Positions 17,634 to 27,707 of a DNA stretch of 44,275 nt are shown piece after piece; the stretch's first letter is position 1, and every line of letters begins with the position of its first letter. Origin of the DNA: Methanobrevibacter sp. (GTDB taxonomy: Archaea; Methanobacteriota; Methanobacteria; Methanobacteriales; Methanobacteriaceae); assembly GCF_017431965.1 (NCBI RefSeq), contig NZ_JAFRKB010000048.1, positions 1 through 44,275 on the forward strand, given 5' to 3'. The position numbers were made by a program, and so were the translations under genes. The notes under the pieces were generated by a model. The model was not told where the DNA came from and searched no databases. It saw only the letters and a list, made by a program, of their open reading frames with translations.

Positions 17634-18833
17634 TCAATCAAAATTAAAAATATACTCTACAGCCTCAAGAATATCTTTATCTTCTTGTTTTGCTGCATTT
17701 TTTACTTTTTTAGAAATATCGAAAAATATCTTATTGACAATAGAATTTGTTAAATTATCAAGAATTTTTGCACTGCCATCTACATCAGATAATTTAGCAC
17801 GTGCCTTTTGAGTTTCACGTTGTCGTATCTCTTCCATAGATACTCTTAAACTGGCAAGTGTATCCTCAACTTCCATTATTTTAAAGGATTCTTTGAGTAA
17901 ATTGAACTCATCATCGATGATGTTTTCAGCTTCACCAAACTCCTTAATTCTAAGTTGAGTATTTGTATCTGCAATTTCCCTTAAATCATCTATATTAAAT
18001 AATTTAACACCAATTTCTGAAACATCATCAGAAATATCACGAGGATTTGCAATATCCACCATCATCAAGCCATCGTAATTCCGGTCAATTGTTAAAAGAC
18101 GATTTTTATCTATTATTGTGTGAGGTGCACTAGTTGCACTAATTACCAAATCCGCCTCGGCCAGATATTTTTCCAAATCAGCGAATAAAATAGCTTCACC
18201 GCCAAGGTCCTTTGCAAGTTCTACAGCAACATAATAAGTTCTATTAGCCACAAAAATAGCATTCAAATCTTTCTCAGCGAGTGCTTTAGCAACCAATTTG
18301 CCCATTTTTCCAGCGCCTATTACCAAAACAGACTTGTCATCAAGATTTCCCATATGTTTTTCAGCCAAATCAATCGCCGCAGAACCAATGGAAACGGAAC
18401 CCTTGTTAATATTGGTTTTATTTCGAACAACTTGACCTACATGAATAGCTTTTGTAAAGACTGTGTCCAAAACCCTACCGCAATGATGGTCTTTATTAGC
18501 TTTCTTTTTTGAATCCTTGACCTGACCTAAAATTTGGTCTTCACCAACAATCATTGATTCTAAACCGGAAGTCATTCTCAACAAGTGAATCACAGCAGAT
18601 GGACCATATTCAATGATAATACTTTGATTTTCATGAGACAATAGCTCATCATCCTCCAAAATATAATCATTGTGGATGTAATATTCTTTCCTATTGCATG
18701 TAGAAATTTCAATATATTCCCCAATGGAATATTTTTCTTGTAAGCGCCAAAACAGCTCATCTATGTCCTTTGAGATATTTTCCATGGACTGTATGTCAGC
18801 AATTTTATGGTCAACCCTTAAATTAAGTATCAC
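17634..18833 (-). CDS. hemA: glutamyl-tRNA reductase HemA
   Basis: 399 residues. NADPH-dependent reduction of Glu-tRNA to glutamate-1-semialdehyde, the entry step for cobamides, siroheme and F430. The active-site cysteine sits in EISTCNRKEYY, followed by SGLESMIVGEDQILGQVK, the Rossmann motif VIGAGKMGKLVAKAL and the C-terminal dimerisation helices. The start is GTG at 18833, overlapping by one base the TAG of the upstream dehydrogenase gene, with AAGGGGATTA as ribosome site. It is third in a leftward unit with marker 9 and the precorrin-2 dehydrogenase. Confidence 0.95.
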   Translation of the reverse strand: MILNLRVDHKIADIQSMENISKDIDELFWRLQEKYSIGEYIEISTCNRKEYYIHNDYILEDDELLSHENQSIIIEYGPSAVIHLLRMTSGLESMIVGEDQILGQVKDSKKKANKDHHCGRVLDTVFTKAIHVGQVVRNKTNINKGSVSIGSAAIDLAEKHMGNLDDKSVLVIGAGKMGKLVAKALAEKDLNAIFVANRTYYVAVELAKDLGGEAILFADLEKYLAEADLVISATSAPHTIIDKNRLLTIDRNYDGLMMVDIANPRDISDDVSEIGVKLFNIDDLREIADTNTQLRIKEFGEAENIIDDEFNLLKESFKIMEVEDTLASLRVSMEEIRQRETQKARAKLSDVDGSAKILDNLTNSIVNKIFFDISKKVKNAAKQEDKDILEAVEYIFNFD

Positions 18834-19450
18834 TATAATCCCCTTATCAGTTTATCAATATAATTTTTAGCTTCATCAATTTGTTTATTTTTAATGAATT
18901 CATTGATTTTTTCATCCTCAAAAATGTCATAAAGATATTTACGTCTTTCTTTTTGGTCTTCAACAGATCCCTTAAGAATCGAACGAGCATAATCCTGAAG
19001 TTCAATTTCTAAGATATCCTCTTCAGTAATTATTGATTGAATCTTTTTTCTTAATTGACGAGCCATTAACGGACTTTTACCGTTAGTAAAAATAGATATT
19101 TCAACATCACCAATTTCAAAGCTTGTAGGAACAATGACATCTCCCTTTTGAGGAAAATCTGCACGGTTAATTAATTTATCCCGAGCAATATTTGAAACAT
19201 GACTTGACAACTCTTCATCACCACTGGCTATTACAACCAAATCACACCACTCGACTAACTTATCCACATCATCACTAGAACATAAAACAGCCCCTTTATC
19301 TTCCAACTCTTTAGATAAATTATTTCCAGCCAATTTTACATTAGCTCCATGGTCTAGAAATTTATTAGCACGCCGGGTTGCAACTTCCCCCGTGCCTAAA
19401 ATAAATACATTCAAATCCAATGTTTTAAAATAAAGAGAAGTCCAATCCAT
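18833..19450 (-). CDS. precorrin-2 dehydrogenase / siroheme-synthase N-terminal type
   Basis: 205 residues from the ATG at 19450. CysG N-terminal/Met8-like: Rossmann motif ILGTGEVATRRANKFL, INRADFPQKGDVIVPT and the family motif FTNGKSPLMARQLRKKI. It oxidises precorrin-2 to sirohydrochlorin, the branch point to siroheme, cobamides and F430. The methyltransferase domain of bacterial CysG is absent, as usual in archaea. An in-frame ATG at 19480 would overlap the marker-9 gene; 19450 gives the normal N-terminus one base after that gene's stop. hemA overlaps its 3' end. Confidence 0.9.
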   Translation of the reverse strand: MDWTSLYFKTLDLNVFILGTGEVATRRANKFLDHGANVKLAGNNLSKELEDKGAVLCSSDDVDKLVEWCDLVVIASGDEELSSHVSNIARDKLINRADFPQKGDVIVPTSFEIGDVEISIFTNGKSPLMARQLRKKIQSIITEEDILEIELQDYARSILKGSVEDQKERRKYLYDIFEDEKINEFIKNKQIDEAKNYIDKLIRGL

Positions 19451-19451
19451 T

Positions 19452-19934
19452 TTAATCAGATTTTTCAAGTGATCTGGCATGCAATACTTTTACTGCAGCC
19501 CTTAAATCATTATTACAGTCAGTTAAAACATTCATAGCTTCAAGTTTGGATATATTGAATGTTTCAGCTAATGCTTCTGCCTTTTCATCAGGATTAGGTT
19601 TTTTGACCCCCACCAATCTTTCAGAAAGTTCTTTTTTTAAGTCTAAATACTCCTCATGACTCATGCCCATATTTCTTAAGGTCATGTCCCTTAAAGGACA
19701 TGGTTTAGATGGTTTACAACACCATACAAGTGATCCAAAACAAGTTCCTGCCCCTTCTCCCAATCTAGTTTCTCTTCCAAATTGAGTTTTGATTTCAATA
19801 AACTCTTGAGGAGTCAAATTTACTTCTTGTAAAGCATTTAATACTGGGCATGGTTTTATTGGGGGACAGCAAAAAGCTAAACCTCGTATATCTCCACCCC
19901 TACAAATGTGAGACGGTGCATCTTCCCATGTCAT
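19452..19934 (-). CDS. probable methanogenesis marker protein 9
   Basis: 160 residues from the ATG at 19934 ([14 protein letters not shown]), chosen for the GGAGGTTTATT directly upstream. Cysteine-rich front half: [18 protein letters not shown] and [12 protein letters not shown], a duplicated CC-(x)5-CP arrangement that could hold a metal or iron-sulfur cluster. I recall this pattern from methanogenesis marker 9. The last 40 or so residues ([19 protein letters not shown] onward) look like a UBA-type three-helix module. Its unit-mates make tetrapyrrole precursors and atwA lies nearby, so a link to F430 or methyl-CoM reductase is plausible but unproved. Confidence 0.7.
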   Translation of the reverse strand: MTWEDAPSHICRGGDIRGLAFCCPPIKPCPVLNALQEVNLTPQEFIEIKTQFGRETRLGEGAGTCFGSLVWCCKPSKPCPLRDMTLRNMGMSHEEYLDLKKELSERLVGVKKPNPDEKAEALAETFNISKLEAMNVLTDCNNDLRAAVKVLHARSLEKSD

Positions 19935-20122
19935 AATAAACCTCCAAATAAATTTCAATTCTCATTGTAAATTAATTAAGCAATAATTATAAAATAATAA
20001 TATAATTTATTTAAACAATGAATATATAATCTTTTGTAATGAAAGTATAAACCATTTAAGATAATAGTATTAAATAGAAAAAATATATTTAGATTTCCAA
20101 CTTATCATACCGAGTTATTTGA

Positions 20123-20800
20123 ATGATTATTGAAGATATTCCAATTATCGTTAAAAGAAAAAATATAAAAAATATGTATCTTAGAGTATTGCCTCCAAAT
20201 GGAGAAGTAATAGTCTCTGTGCCATCATATTTACCTGAAGAGGATGTAATAAAATTCATAAAATCTAAAAAAGAATGGATTTTAAAAAAACGGCGACTAA
20301 TTTTAGACAATAATATCCAACCCCCATTAAAATACAAGTCTGGTGAAAAGCACTTAATTTGGGGTAAGGAATACACATTGCAACTTGTTTCTAACGAAAC
20401 ATTGAAAAAAATAACTGTGGATTATGAAAAAAATATAATTTATCTGCCAGTCACTAAAAGAAGTAAAAAGGAAACTCGTGAAAAACTATTAAATGAATTA
20501 TATCGCCAAGAACTTAAAAAAGAAATACCTGATGTTTTAGAAAAATGTGTTAAAATAGTTGGAAAAAGACCATCTGAAGTGAAAGTAAGAAACATGAAAA
20601 ATTGGGGAAACTGCAGGTATCAGGACAAAAGAATAACCCTCAATTTAAAACTTGCAAAAAAGGACCCGATCTGTCTTGAATATGTGATGATACATGAATT
20701 ATGTCATCTTATAGAATTTAATCATGGAAAAAAATTTAAAAAATTAATGGATAAATATTGTCCAAACTGGAAAGAAATTAAAAAAAAATTAAATGAATAA
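20123..20800 (+). CDS. YgjP-like (DUF45) M48-type metallopeptidase domain protein
   Basis: 225 residues. The zinc-peptidase signature HELCHLIEFNHGKKF is near residues 190-205, preceded by the DUF45 segment WGNCRYQDKRITLNLKL. The N-terminal half is the usual beta-rich YgjP/SprT-like region. Predicted cytosolic. The only rightward gene within the 17.6-30.1 kb leftward block. It ends 5 bases from the convergent atwA stop. Substrate unknown; some family members sit with restriction systems, but none is seen here. Confidence 0.88.
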   Translation: MIIEDIPIIVKRKNIKNMYLRVLPPNGEVIVSVPSYLPEEDVIKFIKSKKEWILKKRRLILDNNIQPPLKYKSGEKHLIWGKEYTLQLVSNETLKKITVDYEKNIIYLPVTKRSKKETREKLLNELYRQELKKEIPDVLEKCVKIVGKRPSEVKVRNMKNWGNCRYQDKRITLNLKLAKKDPICLEYVMIHELCHLIEFNHGKKFKKLMDKYCPNWKEIKKKLNE

Positions 20801-20805
20801 GAAGA

Positions 20806-22407
20806 TTATCTGTTTTCTTTAAGCATATCTTCTTTTTCATCTGGAGTTAATTGTTGAACTATTTCTTCAGGAGTACCAACATCTAATATTTTACCCCCTC
20901 TCATTAAAGCAGCCCTGTCACAAACATCTAAAACAAAGTCCATATCGTGAGAAATGATAATAAATGTTTGTTCTAATTCTTCACGAGCTTTTAAAATTGA
21001 ATCAGTTACAACAACACGAGTAACAGGATCCATAGTACCTGTTGGCTCATCCAAAACAATAAGATTAGGTTCTTTGATTAAAACCTGTGCAAGAGCAACC
21101 CTATGCTTTTCCCCTACACTTAATTGATCAGGGTATTTATCAAGGATACTTGTTGCAACAGCATCGGTAAATCCAACTGTAGTTAATGCATGAATAGCCT
21201 TAATCTTACCAAATTCGGCAGGCAAGTTTAAACTGATTGCATCAGTCAAGTTACCTAAAATATCCCTGTGAGGATATAATGAATACTCTTGATGTAATAA
21301 ACCAATATAAGGCATAATACGACCACGATTAAGAGGTCCGACTTTAGTCATGTCAATCCATTCATCACCAAGCTTAATTTCAATATTACCGCTACTTGGT
21401 TCAGTCAATCCCATCAACATTCTTGTAGTGGTTGTTTTACCAGAACCGCTCAAACCTACAATACCGAAAATCTCCTCTTTGTTAATGTCCAAGCTAATTC
21501 CGTCAACAGCTTTTACAACTCCTCTTTCGATAGAATAATAATGCTTTTTAACATCTTCAAGAATTACTTCCTTTTCACCGAATTCAGGAACTTCAGGTTT
21601 TTTAGGAATAGGAACTGTTTCCATGAAGTGGTCAACAATCTCGTGTGGTTCTCCCTCTTCTTTAATTTGGCCATCTTCTAACCAGATAACACTATCCGCG
21701 AGTTCAGTCATTACTTCCGGCCAGTGAGAAGTGATTAACATGGTGATTCCTTCATCTTTTACTCCTTCCTTTAAAGTATTGTGAAGTTTAACTGCAGTTT
21801 GTGGATCCAAAGTACCTGTTGGTTCATCTGCTAAAAACATCATTGGACATTTAGCCAATTGTCTTGCAAGAACAACTCTCTGCTTTTCCCCACCACTTAA
21901 GTCACGAGCGATATGGGTGATCCTATGGTTCATTTGGACCATTTCTAATAATTCCAAAGCAAAGTATAAGCCTTCTTCATAGTCCATATCATCAGGAATT
22001 GCCCTCATAACATTCTCAATTACAGTTTCTTCATCATACAATGCGAAGTTACGTTGTAACATGATGGAAATTCTTCTTTTAATACTTGCAAACAATTTCC
22101 TTTCAGCATTAAAGAAATCTACTTCCTTAGCTTCTAATGTTGCGCCGCAAACACATTTTTCTCCGACGTGAGATGGAGAGTCAACTGCCAAACAATCTGG
22201 ACATACAGCAATATTCATGATAATATTACCTGCATCAGGCTTATAATCCAATGTTCCCCTAAGCATATTGATTAAAACAGATTTTCCACTTCCACTACGT
22301 CCCAAAATACCTAATGTCTCTCCTTCATTAATCTTTAAATTAATATCTTTAAGAACATCAACACCATCGAAAGTTTTTGTAATATTCTTAAGAGTTATAA
22401 AATCCAT
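20806..22407 (-). CDS. atwA: methyl-coenzyme M reductase activation component A2
   Basis: 533 residues with two ABC ATPase modules and no membrane segments. First: GRSGSGKS (Walker A), LSGGEKQR (signature), [11 protein letters not shown]. Second: [29 protein letters not shown]. Between Walker A and the signature of the first module is a CPDC ... CVCG zinc-binding insertion (about residues 69-90), a family hallmark. A2 uses ATP to help reduce the nickel of F430 and reactivate MCR. ATG with AGGTGATTTC upstream. The second signature has Val for the usual Gly, common in this family. Confidence 0.93.
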   Translation of the reverse strand: MDFITLKNITKTFDGVDVLKDINLKINEGETLGILGRSGSGKSVLINMLRGTLDYKPDAGNIIMNIAVCPDCLAVDSPSHVGEKCVCGATLEAKEVDFFNAERKLFASIKRRISIMLQRNFALYDEETVIENVMRAIPDDMDYEEGLYFALELLEMVQMNHRITHIARDLSGGEKQRVVLARQLAKCPMMFLADEPTGTLDPQTAVKLHNTLKEGVKDEGITMLITSHWPEVMTELADSVIWLEDGQIKEEGEPHEIVDHFMETVPIPKKPEVPEFGEKEVILEDVKKHYYSIERGVVKAVDGISLDINKEEIFGIVGLSGSGKTTTTRMLMGLTEPSSGNIEIKLGDEWIDMTKVGPLNRGRIMPYIGLLHQEYSLYPHRDILGNLTDAISLNLPAEFGKIKAIHALTTVGFTDAVATSILDKYPDQLSVGEKHRVALAQVLIKEPNLIVLDEPTGTMDPVTRVVVTDSILKAREELEQTFIIISHDMDFVLDVCDRAALMRGGKILDVGTPEEIVQQLTPDEKEDMLKENR

Positions 22408-22480
22408 GAAATCACCTATTAAAATATTTTATATTCTAAACCATTAATAATACTTTCTAATAACAATTGTTTTAAAAATA

Positions 22481-23212
22481 TTAAAATTGAGAAATATTAA
22501 AGTCTAAATTACCAGAAATAACTGCACGAGCTATTGAAAAACCATAAACCCCCGTTTCAATCATTTTTTCAATATTGGCTTCGCAATTTAAAGAATTATT
22601 TCCGATTACTTTAATTTCAGTACTATCACAAATTTTTTTTACAAGATTATAATCAGCATCAAAAATATCTTTTTTCATGGCATCAATATGTAAATAGTCC
22701 GCACCTGCATTCTCAATTTGTTGGGCAACTTTTATCGTATCAATCCCTTCAACATTGGCTCTAATCTTTACTGAAACTTCACAGTCGACATTATCAACAA
22801 CTTGAGATACGAAATCGGCTAAATCAGCTCGTTTTAGCATTTCCTGCCCACAACCAATAGCTACAATTTCTTCTTGGCGACAATGACAATTAATTTCAAC
22901 AATATCCAAATCCTTAATTTTTCCAACTTCAATTATCGGTTGCGGAGTTGTTGCCCTTACATTTGCGGATACTTTTACGTTATCATGAACTTTTTTAATC
23001 GAAGCAATTTCATTTTCAATATGTGAAAAAATCTCATCTAAAGGAAAATCAAATTCTTTCCTTCCCCTTTCTACAATTTTTTTGCTTGCTTCAATTGTAG
23101 GTTGATCTAAACTATATCCCCCCAAAGTAGCTACATCAAAACCAAATGGAATAACTCTGTTCAAAAATTCTGAATTTGAGATTCCTGCCATTGGTGCAAC
23201 TACTTTCATCAT
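22481..23212 (-). CDS. archaeal NifR3/Dus-related TIM-barrel protein
   Basis: 243 residues. Starts VVAPMAGISNSEFLNRV like dihydrouridine synthases, then has EINCHCRQEEIVAIGCGQ, a VKIRAN strand, YLHIDAM, VIGNNSL and FSIARAV, consistent with an FMN-type barrel. The NxxCP catalytic motif of tRNA Dus enzymes is replaced by NCHCRQ, and the protein is shorter than Dus, with no C-terminal tRNA-binding domain. It therefore belongs to the archaeal Dus-related group of unknown reaction. Nine bases follow the arfA stop, so it shares the F420-gene unit. Confidence 0.78.
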   Translation of the reverse strand: MMKVVAPMAGISNSEFLNRVIPFGFDVATLGGYSLDQPTIEASKKIVERGRKEFDFPLDEIFSHIENEIASIKKVHDNVKVSANVRATTPQPIIEVGKIKDLDIVEINCHCRQEEIVAIGCGQEMLKRADLADFVSQVVDNVDCEVSVKIRANVEGIDTIKVAQQIENAGADYLHIDAMKKDIFDADYNLVKKICDSTEIKVIGNNSLNCEANIEKMIETGVYGFSIARAVISGNLDFNISQF

Positions 23213-23220
23213 AATTTCAC

Positions 23221-23982
23221 TTAATATTCTTTTTCAATTACCCAAGTCCACATTTCATTATTTTTGGCACGGATTTCTTCAAGCCCAATATCTGCCATAT
23301 ATGCTGCATCTTCAGCATTTTTACCTCTGCCAATACCTGCCTTAAGTTTTATGCCAATTTCTTCATCAATTTCAATCATTATCTCTTCAATTTCTTCTTC
23401 GGATAATCCATTACATGGAGACATGAAATTATCTCCACCAATAAAGAATAATAATGCTCCTTTTTTAATCAATTTAGTCATCAAATAATGTTGAGCTTTA
23501 TTAACCATGAAACTTGTATCAAAAGCAGATTCAATGTCAGTCAATGTTTCAGTTACACTATTAATATCAATGTGAGCTGCTTGAACAAAGCTATCTTCTT
23601 CACTGACTAAACTATCAATAGCCAAAATTTCTTTTCTTTCACCAGACTGAGCGCTACCTGCTTTCTGAAGAGCAATGGTCGCTAATTTTTGAGCTTCATG
23701 AGGAGTTTCAGCAGCACCCACACCCATACTTATAGTAATAGGATATCTATTTCTGATTGATCTTTGAATTCTTAAGTGATCTTCTTCATCAAGACCATTG
23801 GAAATTGCAAGTAAATTATCAAATCTGGTAAAGAAAACTAAACCTTTCTTATTACCGAAATGATTATTTAAATCAGCAAATAAATTAGCTTGAAGCATTT
23901 GTAAATCAGATTCTGTACGTGGCCTTGGAGTTACAGTCCATGGTCCGTAGTTGTCAATTTGTATTAATGTCATTTGTATCAT
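23221..23982 (-). CDS. arfA: GTP cyclohydrolase III (ArfA)
   Basis: 253 residues, the usual archaeal length. It converts GTP to a formylamino-pyrimidine nucleotide, the first step to riboflavin and to the deazaflavin ring of F420. The family opening [15 protein letters not shown] is unmistakable. The protein is a tandem repeat of two GGDEF/cyclase-like domains, seen as [16 protein letters not shown] and [18 protein letters not shown] at 23982 with GGGGCGATTAT upstream. Next to cofD and cofE, which finish F420. Confidence 0.94.
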   Translation of the reverse strand: MIQMTLIQIDNYGPWTVTPRPRTESDLQMLQANLFADLNNHFGNKKGLVFFTRFDNLLAISNGLDEEDHLRIQRSIRNRYPITISMGVGAAETPHEAQKLATIALQKAGSAQSGERKEILAIDSLVSEEDSFVQAAHIDINSVTETLTDIESAFDTSFMVNKAQHYLMTKLIKKGALLFFIGGDNFMSPCNGLSEEEIEEIMIEIDEEIGIKLKAGIGRGKNAEDAAYMADIGLEEIRAKNNEMWTWVIEKEY

Positions 23983-24003
23983 TTGATAATCGCCCCTTTT
24001 TTA

Positions 24004-24909
24004 TTAAGGAATACTATCTATAATTGTTTGTGCCAAATTTTTTTTAACACCTAAATTATTCATTATAGTATTTGTAATTGTTACCTTATTAACTATTTGC
24101 TTTAATTGTTGTTTTTTATCAATGTCTTTATCATCAATTACAATATTATCTAAAAAGTCTTCATATAATGATGCCACACCTATTGATGAAACATCAATAT
24201 TGAGTGCCTTCATAAATTTACTGGCCGGACCTGAAACAGAATCAGAGCCAATAATTGGAGAAACTGCAACAACATAAGTTTCATTTAAAGCATCTTTAAC
24301 ACCATCTAAAGATAATATTGGTGAAATTGAAGTAATTGGATTGGAAGGACCAATGATAACTGCATCAGAATTTTTTATAGCATCTATAACACCTTCAGCA
24401 GGAGAAACATTAGAAAATTTAATGTCTAAAACTTCTGGCTCGGATTGGTGCTTAATTAAAAAATCATGGAATTCTAATTCACCCATATCAGTTATTATCT
24501 TAATATCAGACTGTTCATCACTCATAGGAATAATTTTAGATTTGATTCCCATATTTGTAGCTTGAATTTCAATTGCTTTTGAAAGATTATATTTTTCCAT
24601 CAACTGAGTCTTTTGAATTTTAGTAGCTCTATCAATATCGCCAATCCTAAGTAATTCAGGGCAGCCAAGCTCCTTTAAACGTTCATGAGTGATAAATGTA
24701 TCTCCTTTAACACCATACCAAAATTCATCATTAATCATGTCTGCCATTGTATACAAAACTGTATCAACATCGGCTGAAACATAAATACCGGAAAAATAAT
24801 TATTTTCCAAGGTATTTACAATAATTGTTAATTCACTTGGGTCAACAATTTCCTTTAACCCTTGCAATAATTTTGGAGTGCCAGTACCCCCAGAAAAAAC
24901 AGTAATCAT
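24004..24909 (-). CDS. cofD: 2-phospho-L-lactate transferase CofD
   Basis: 301 residues. Joins the phospholactyl group to FO to make F420-0. The N-terminal loop VFSGGTGTPKLLQGL, ADVDTVLYTMA, DRATKIQKTQL and GPSNPITSISPIL are characteristic. ATG with TAAGTGATATT upstream, 8 bases after the cofE stop. Second gene of the cofE-cofD-arfA unit. Confidence 0.95.
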   Translation of the reverse strand: MITVFSGGTGTPKLLQGLKEIVDPSELTIIVNTLENNYFSGIYVSADVDTVLYTMADMINDEFWYGVKGDTFITHERLKELGCPELLRIGDIDRATKIQKTQLMEKYNLSKAIEIQATNMGIKSKIIPMSDEQSDIKIITDMGELEFHDFLIKHQSEPEVLDIKFSNVSPAEGVIDAIKNSDAVIIGPSNPITSISPILSLDGVKDALNETYVVAVSPIIGSDSVSGPASKFMKALNIDVSSIGVASLYEDFLDNIVIDDKDIDKKQQLKQIVNKVTITNTIMNNLGVKKNLAQTIIDSIP

Positions 24910-24917
24910 AATATCAC

Positions 24918-25682
24918 TTACTTTCTAAATACATCAAATTCTTTTGGCATTATGATTGATTTCATATTACTGTCGGCATTTCTCAATACATCAAAACTAC
25001 TAAAACCCCTTATTAAAACAACAGGGAGTCCTTCATCAGCTTGTCCCATAATAAGTGAAGCGGCAGCTGCCAGCTCATCTGCAGTTGCAATCTCAGTAGT
25101 TTCTAGTTCCCGGCCATATAAATCCTTTTCACCAACTCTTCTCCAAAGAGGAGAAATTCCTGAACATCCAATTGCAGTTCCAATAGCCCCGAATCTAAAT
25201 GCCCTGCCTTGAGTATCAGTGATTATGACTGCAATTTCTTCTCCAAATTCTTTTTCTAAAAATTCTCGAATTTCAAAAGCAGATTTATCTGGACTAATAG
25301 GCATAGGAGTTGCCAAACCATCAGCCACATTAGATTCATCAATTCCTGCATTTGCACAGACAAAACCATGTTTAGTTTCAGTTATAATAAAATTAGGTCC
25401 AACTTCAACAACTTCATTAGATTCATTTAAAATAGCTTCAACTAGTTTAGGATCTTTTTTAGATTTTTCAGCCAAATCAATTGCCAATTCTGAAGGAGTT
25501 AATTCATCAATCTTTATAAAATTTCCTTCAGATTTTGAAATTAAAGTCTCAGCAATTAAAATAATATCCCCATGATTTATAGAACATCCTTGTTCAACGA
25601 TTGCATCCTTAATAATCTGTGAAATATTACTATCACTATCCACAATTGGAATATTCTCTAAACCGATTAATTCAATTGTCAT
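24918..25682 (-). CDS. cofE: coenzyme F420-0:L-glutamate ligase CofE
   Basis: 254 residues, the single-domain archaeal form. Adds glutamates to F420-0 in a GTP-dependent reaction. Visible family motifs: [48 protein letters not shown] and [13 protein letters not shown]. It lacks the FMN-reductase fusion of actinobacterial FbiB. ATG with GATGATATT upstream. The gap from purO is T-rich on this strand and may act as a partial terminator. Confidence 0.95.
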   Translation of the reverse strand: MTIELIGLENIPIVDSDSNISQIIKDAIVEQGCSINHGDIILIAETLISKSEGNFIKIDELTPSELAIDLAEKSKKDPKLVEAILNESNEVVEVGPNFIITETKHGFVCANAGIDESNVADGLATPMPISPDKSAFEIREFLEKEFGEEIAVIITDTQGRAFRFGAIGTAIGCSGISPLWRRVGEKDLYGRELETTEIATADELAAAASLIMGQADEGLPVVLIRGFSSFDVLRNADSNMKSIIMPKEFDVFRK

Positions 25683-25715
25683 AATATCATCATTAAAAAT
25701 TAAAAAAAATAAAAA
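25683..25715 (-). terminator. T-rich tract between purO and cofE
   Basis: On the minus strand the purO stop is followed by TTTTTATTTTTTTTAATTTTT with no hairpin. This is the poly-U form of archaeal terminator and could separate the ExbB-ExbD-purO unit from the F420 genes or reduce readthrough. Confidence 0.4.
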
Positions 25716-26345
25716 TTATGGATTATAGACATCAATAGTCCATTCTCCATCAAAAACAGCAGCACAAGATGTTACTGGTTTTTCATAATTTGCAAATGTG
25801 CCTTCATCAAAAATAAATTTAGCAGATTCAGTAGCCCCTTTTGCATCAAATTCCACTTTATCAGGTACCTGACTACCATATGTTGAAATAAAAGCCGCAT
25901 CACCAAATGGAACCGCCTCAACTAAAATTTTATTGTCATTAACAATTCCAATATAACATTCATATTCATCTTCCGCATCAGTTGATGTGACAGCACCAGC
26001 TATTCTTGGAGTATTATAATCATCTTTTTCATAATCCATAGTAAGCAGTGAATATGCCATAGCATCCCTAATGTTCATACCTAATGCTATTTTATCTGCA
26101 ATAACGTCAGTTTGAGAACCATTGGATATAACAGCTACACCATCTACAATGCGAAGACAATTATATGCAATATAAGTATTTTTATAAATATCGTTTTCAA
26201 AACCTTCTATCGGAACAATAGCTGCGCGATTCTCAAATTTTAAACATTGCCTGTTAGGAAATGAACGACTTGATACACGATATGCCACAAAAGGTTTACC
26301 ATCATTGTTCATACCAACTGATAATATTCTCCCAGTATATACCAT
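25716..26345 (-). CDS. purO: archaeal IMP cyclohydrolase PurO
   Basis: 209 residues. Closes the purine ring (FAICAR to IMP), the last step of IMP synthesis; it replaces the bacterial PurH domain in some archaea. Family features: [21 protein letters not shown] at the start, [27 protein letters not shown] and [12 protein letters not shown] with AAAGGAGGGATTTT upstream, 12 bases after the exbD stop. Confidence 0.94.
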   Translation of the reverse strand: MVYTGRILSVGMNNDGKPFVAYRVSSRSFPNRQCLKFENRAAIVPIEGFENDIYKNTYIAYNCLRIVDGVAVISNGSQTDVIADKIALGMNIRDAMAYSLLTMDYEKDDYNTPRIAGAVTSTDAEDEYECYIGIVNDNKILVEAVPFGDAAFISTYGSQVPDKVEFDAKGATESAKFIFDEGTFANYEKPVTSCAAVFDGEWTIDVYNP

Positions 26346-26357
26346 AAAATCCCTCCT

Positions 26358-26768
26358 TTAAATATTAGGACGTTGGACAGCTTTTTCCGGAGATATCCCC
26401 GCAGGGGTAGTGATAATTATCTCCCCAGGTTTAATGATTATTTGTCCCTCATCCATAACTTTTGCTTGAACACCAATTGCACTACCCGATATCAGATTTG
26501 ACATATCAATACCATTAACAGTAACCTTATTAAGGTTAGCTACCGGCACAATATAATATTCCTGGTCACCAGAAACATCAGTAACATTTGGTTTCCCGCT
26601 TGAATCTGAAGCATCAGCATCATCAGCTTGAATATCAGTAGCTGAAAAATTACTTGTAACAACTAAAAAGATCATTATAGTGAATAAAATATCGATGAAA
26701 GGAACTAAGTTTATACTTGGTTTTTGATCAATAACCTTCTTTTTGTGTTTTCTAACATCAATAGCCAT
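26358..26768 (-). CDS. exbD: ExbD/TolR-type biopolymer transport protein
   Basis: 136 residues. Basic cytoplasmic start, one membrane helix (LVPFIDILFTIMIFLVVTSNF region, about 21-41) with the ion-carrying aspartate of the ExbD/TolR/MotB family, an Asp/Ser-rich linker and an extracytoplasmic domain. It pairs with the ExbB-like channel encoded 8 bases upstream. In bacteria these motors drive TonB, Tol-Pal or gliding; no TonB or outer membrane exists here, so the driven partner is unknown and may act on the cell wall or envelope. ATG with AGGTGGTACA upstream. Confidence 0.85.
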   Translation of the reverse strand: MAIDVRKHKKKVIDQKPSINLVPFIDILFTIMIFLVVTSNFSATDIQADDADASDSSGKPNVTDVSGDQEYYIVPVANLNKVTVNGIDMSNLISGSAIGVQAKVMDEGQIIIKPGEIIITTPAGISPEKAVQRPNI

Positions 26769-26776
26769 TGTACCAC

Positions 26777-27616
26777 CTATTGTTTTAGTTTGCTTTCAGT
26801 AATTTCAGCATTAACATTACACTTTTCTAAAATAATATTTGAAATACTTTTATCCAACATGCTCGGTTTAAATGAAACTTTAATATTGGCATAAGGATCT
26901 GAAATCAATCTTGTATTTACAACACCTTCAGCCTCTTGAAGAGCTTCTAAAGCGCATTCCACATTAGAATCAACTCTAACCTTTACAACTGCATAACCCC
27001 AATTAGTCATTTTTGTGGCAAGCTCAATTTTATCCATTTCCGCTTCAATTAATCCTTGAATATAAGTATACAGCGGAAGTAAAACAATAGCAACCAAAAG
27101 ACCCATGATTGTAGTGGTTAATGCAATATAAATACCTTCAGCCATAGCAGCTGAATCCGGATGTACTCCCAAAGACTTGAATGTCATCCAAATACCTATA
27201 ACTGTACCTATTAATCCTAAAAATGGAGCTAACTCAGTTAAAGTCTTAAGAGTATTCAATCCTTTAGTCATCTTAGCAACTTCGACTATAAAAATTTGCT
27301 CCATACTTTCTTCAACTTCAGTTTTATTTTTATAGCCTATTTTTAAAGTTTCGGAAATAATCCTAGAAATAGGATTTTTAAACCCGTTGATCTGTTTTAA
27401 AGCTTCAACAGCCCCACCTCTTTCCATAGAAGCGGTTACAACACCAAATATTTCAGTGGTGTCAACTTTACTAATTCTCTTAAGATATGCTATTTTTCTA
27501 ATAGAAATAATGAGACCATAAACCCCTACAAAAAGAATAATATAAGTTATAAGGCCCCCCTGAGTAAAAATATCCATCATTCCATTAAAAAATGAAGTAA
27601 TATATTCAATAATCAT
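26777..27616 (-). CDS. exbB: MotA/TolQ/ExbB-type proton channel protein
   Basis: 279 residues. An N-terminal helix (about 17-38), then the conserved pair of helices: TELAPFLGLIGTVIGIWMTF (about 128-147) and ALTTTIMGLLVAIVLLPLYT (about 169-188), which form the ion-channel core of the family. A longer C-terminal cytoplasmic part (about residues 205-279, NVECALEALQEAEGVV) is more than typical ExbB has. First gene of the exbB-exbD-purO unit; a TATA-like TTTAAGTATA lies in the 91-base gap upstream. Confidence 0.88.
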   Translation of the reverse strand: MIIEYITSFFNGMMDIFTQGGLITYIILFVGVYGLIISIRKIAYLKRISKVDTTEIFGVVTASMERGGAVEALKQINGFKNPISRIISETLKIGYKNKTEVEESMEQIFIVEVAKMTKGLNTLKTLTELAPFLGLIGTVIGIWMTFKSLGVHPDSAAMAEGIYIALTTTIMGLLVAIVLLPLYTYIQGLIEAEMDKIELATKMTNWGYAVVKVRVDSNVECALEALQEAEGVVNTRLISDPYANIKVSFKPSMLDKSISNIILEKCNVNAEITESKLKQ

Positions 27617-27707
27617 ATTTATCCTCTATTTTTATCCCATCTGAAAAAATGTATAGAAATAGATTTATTAATACCTATACTTAAATATTATTTAAAAAAT
27701 CGAAAAA

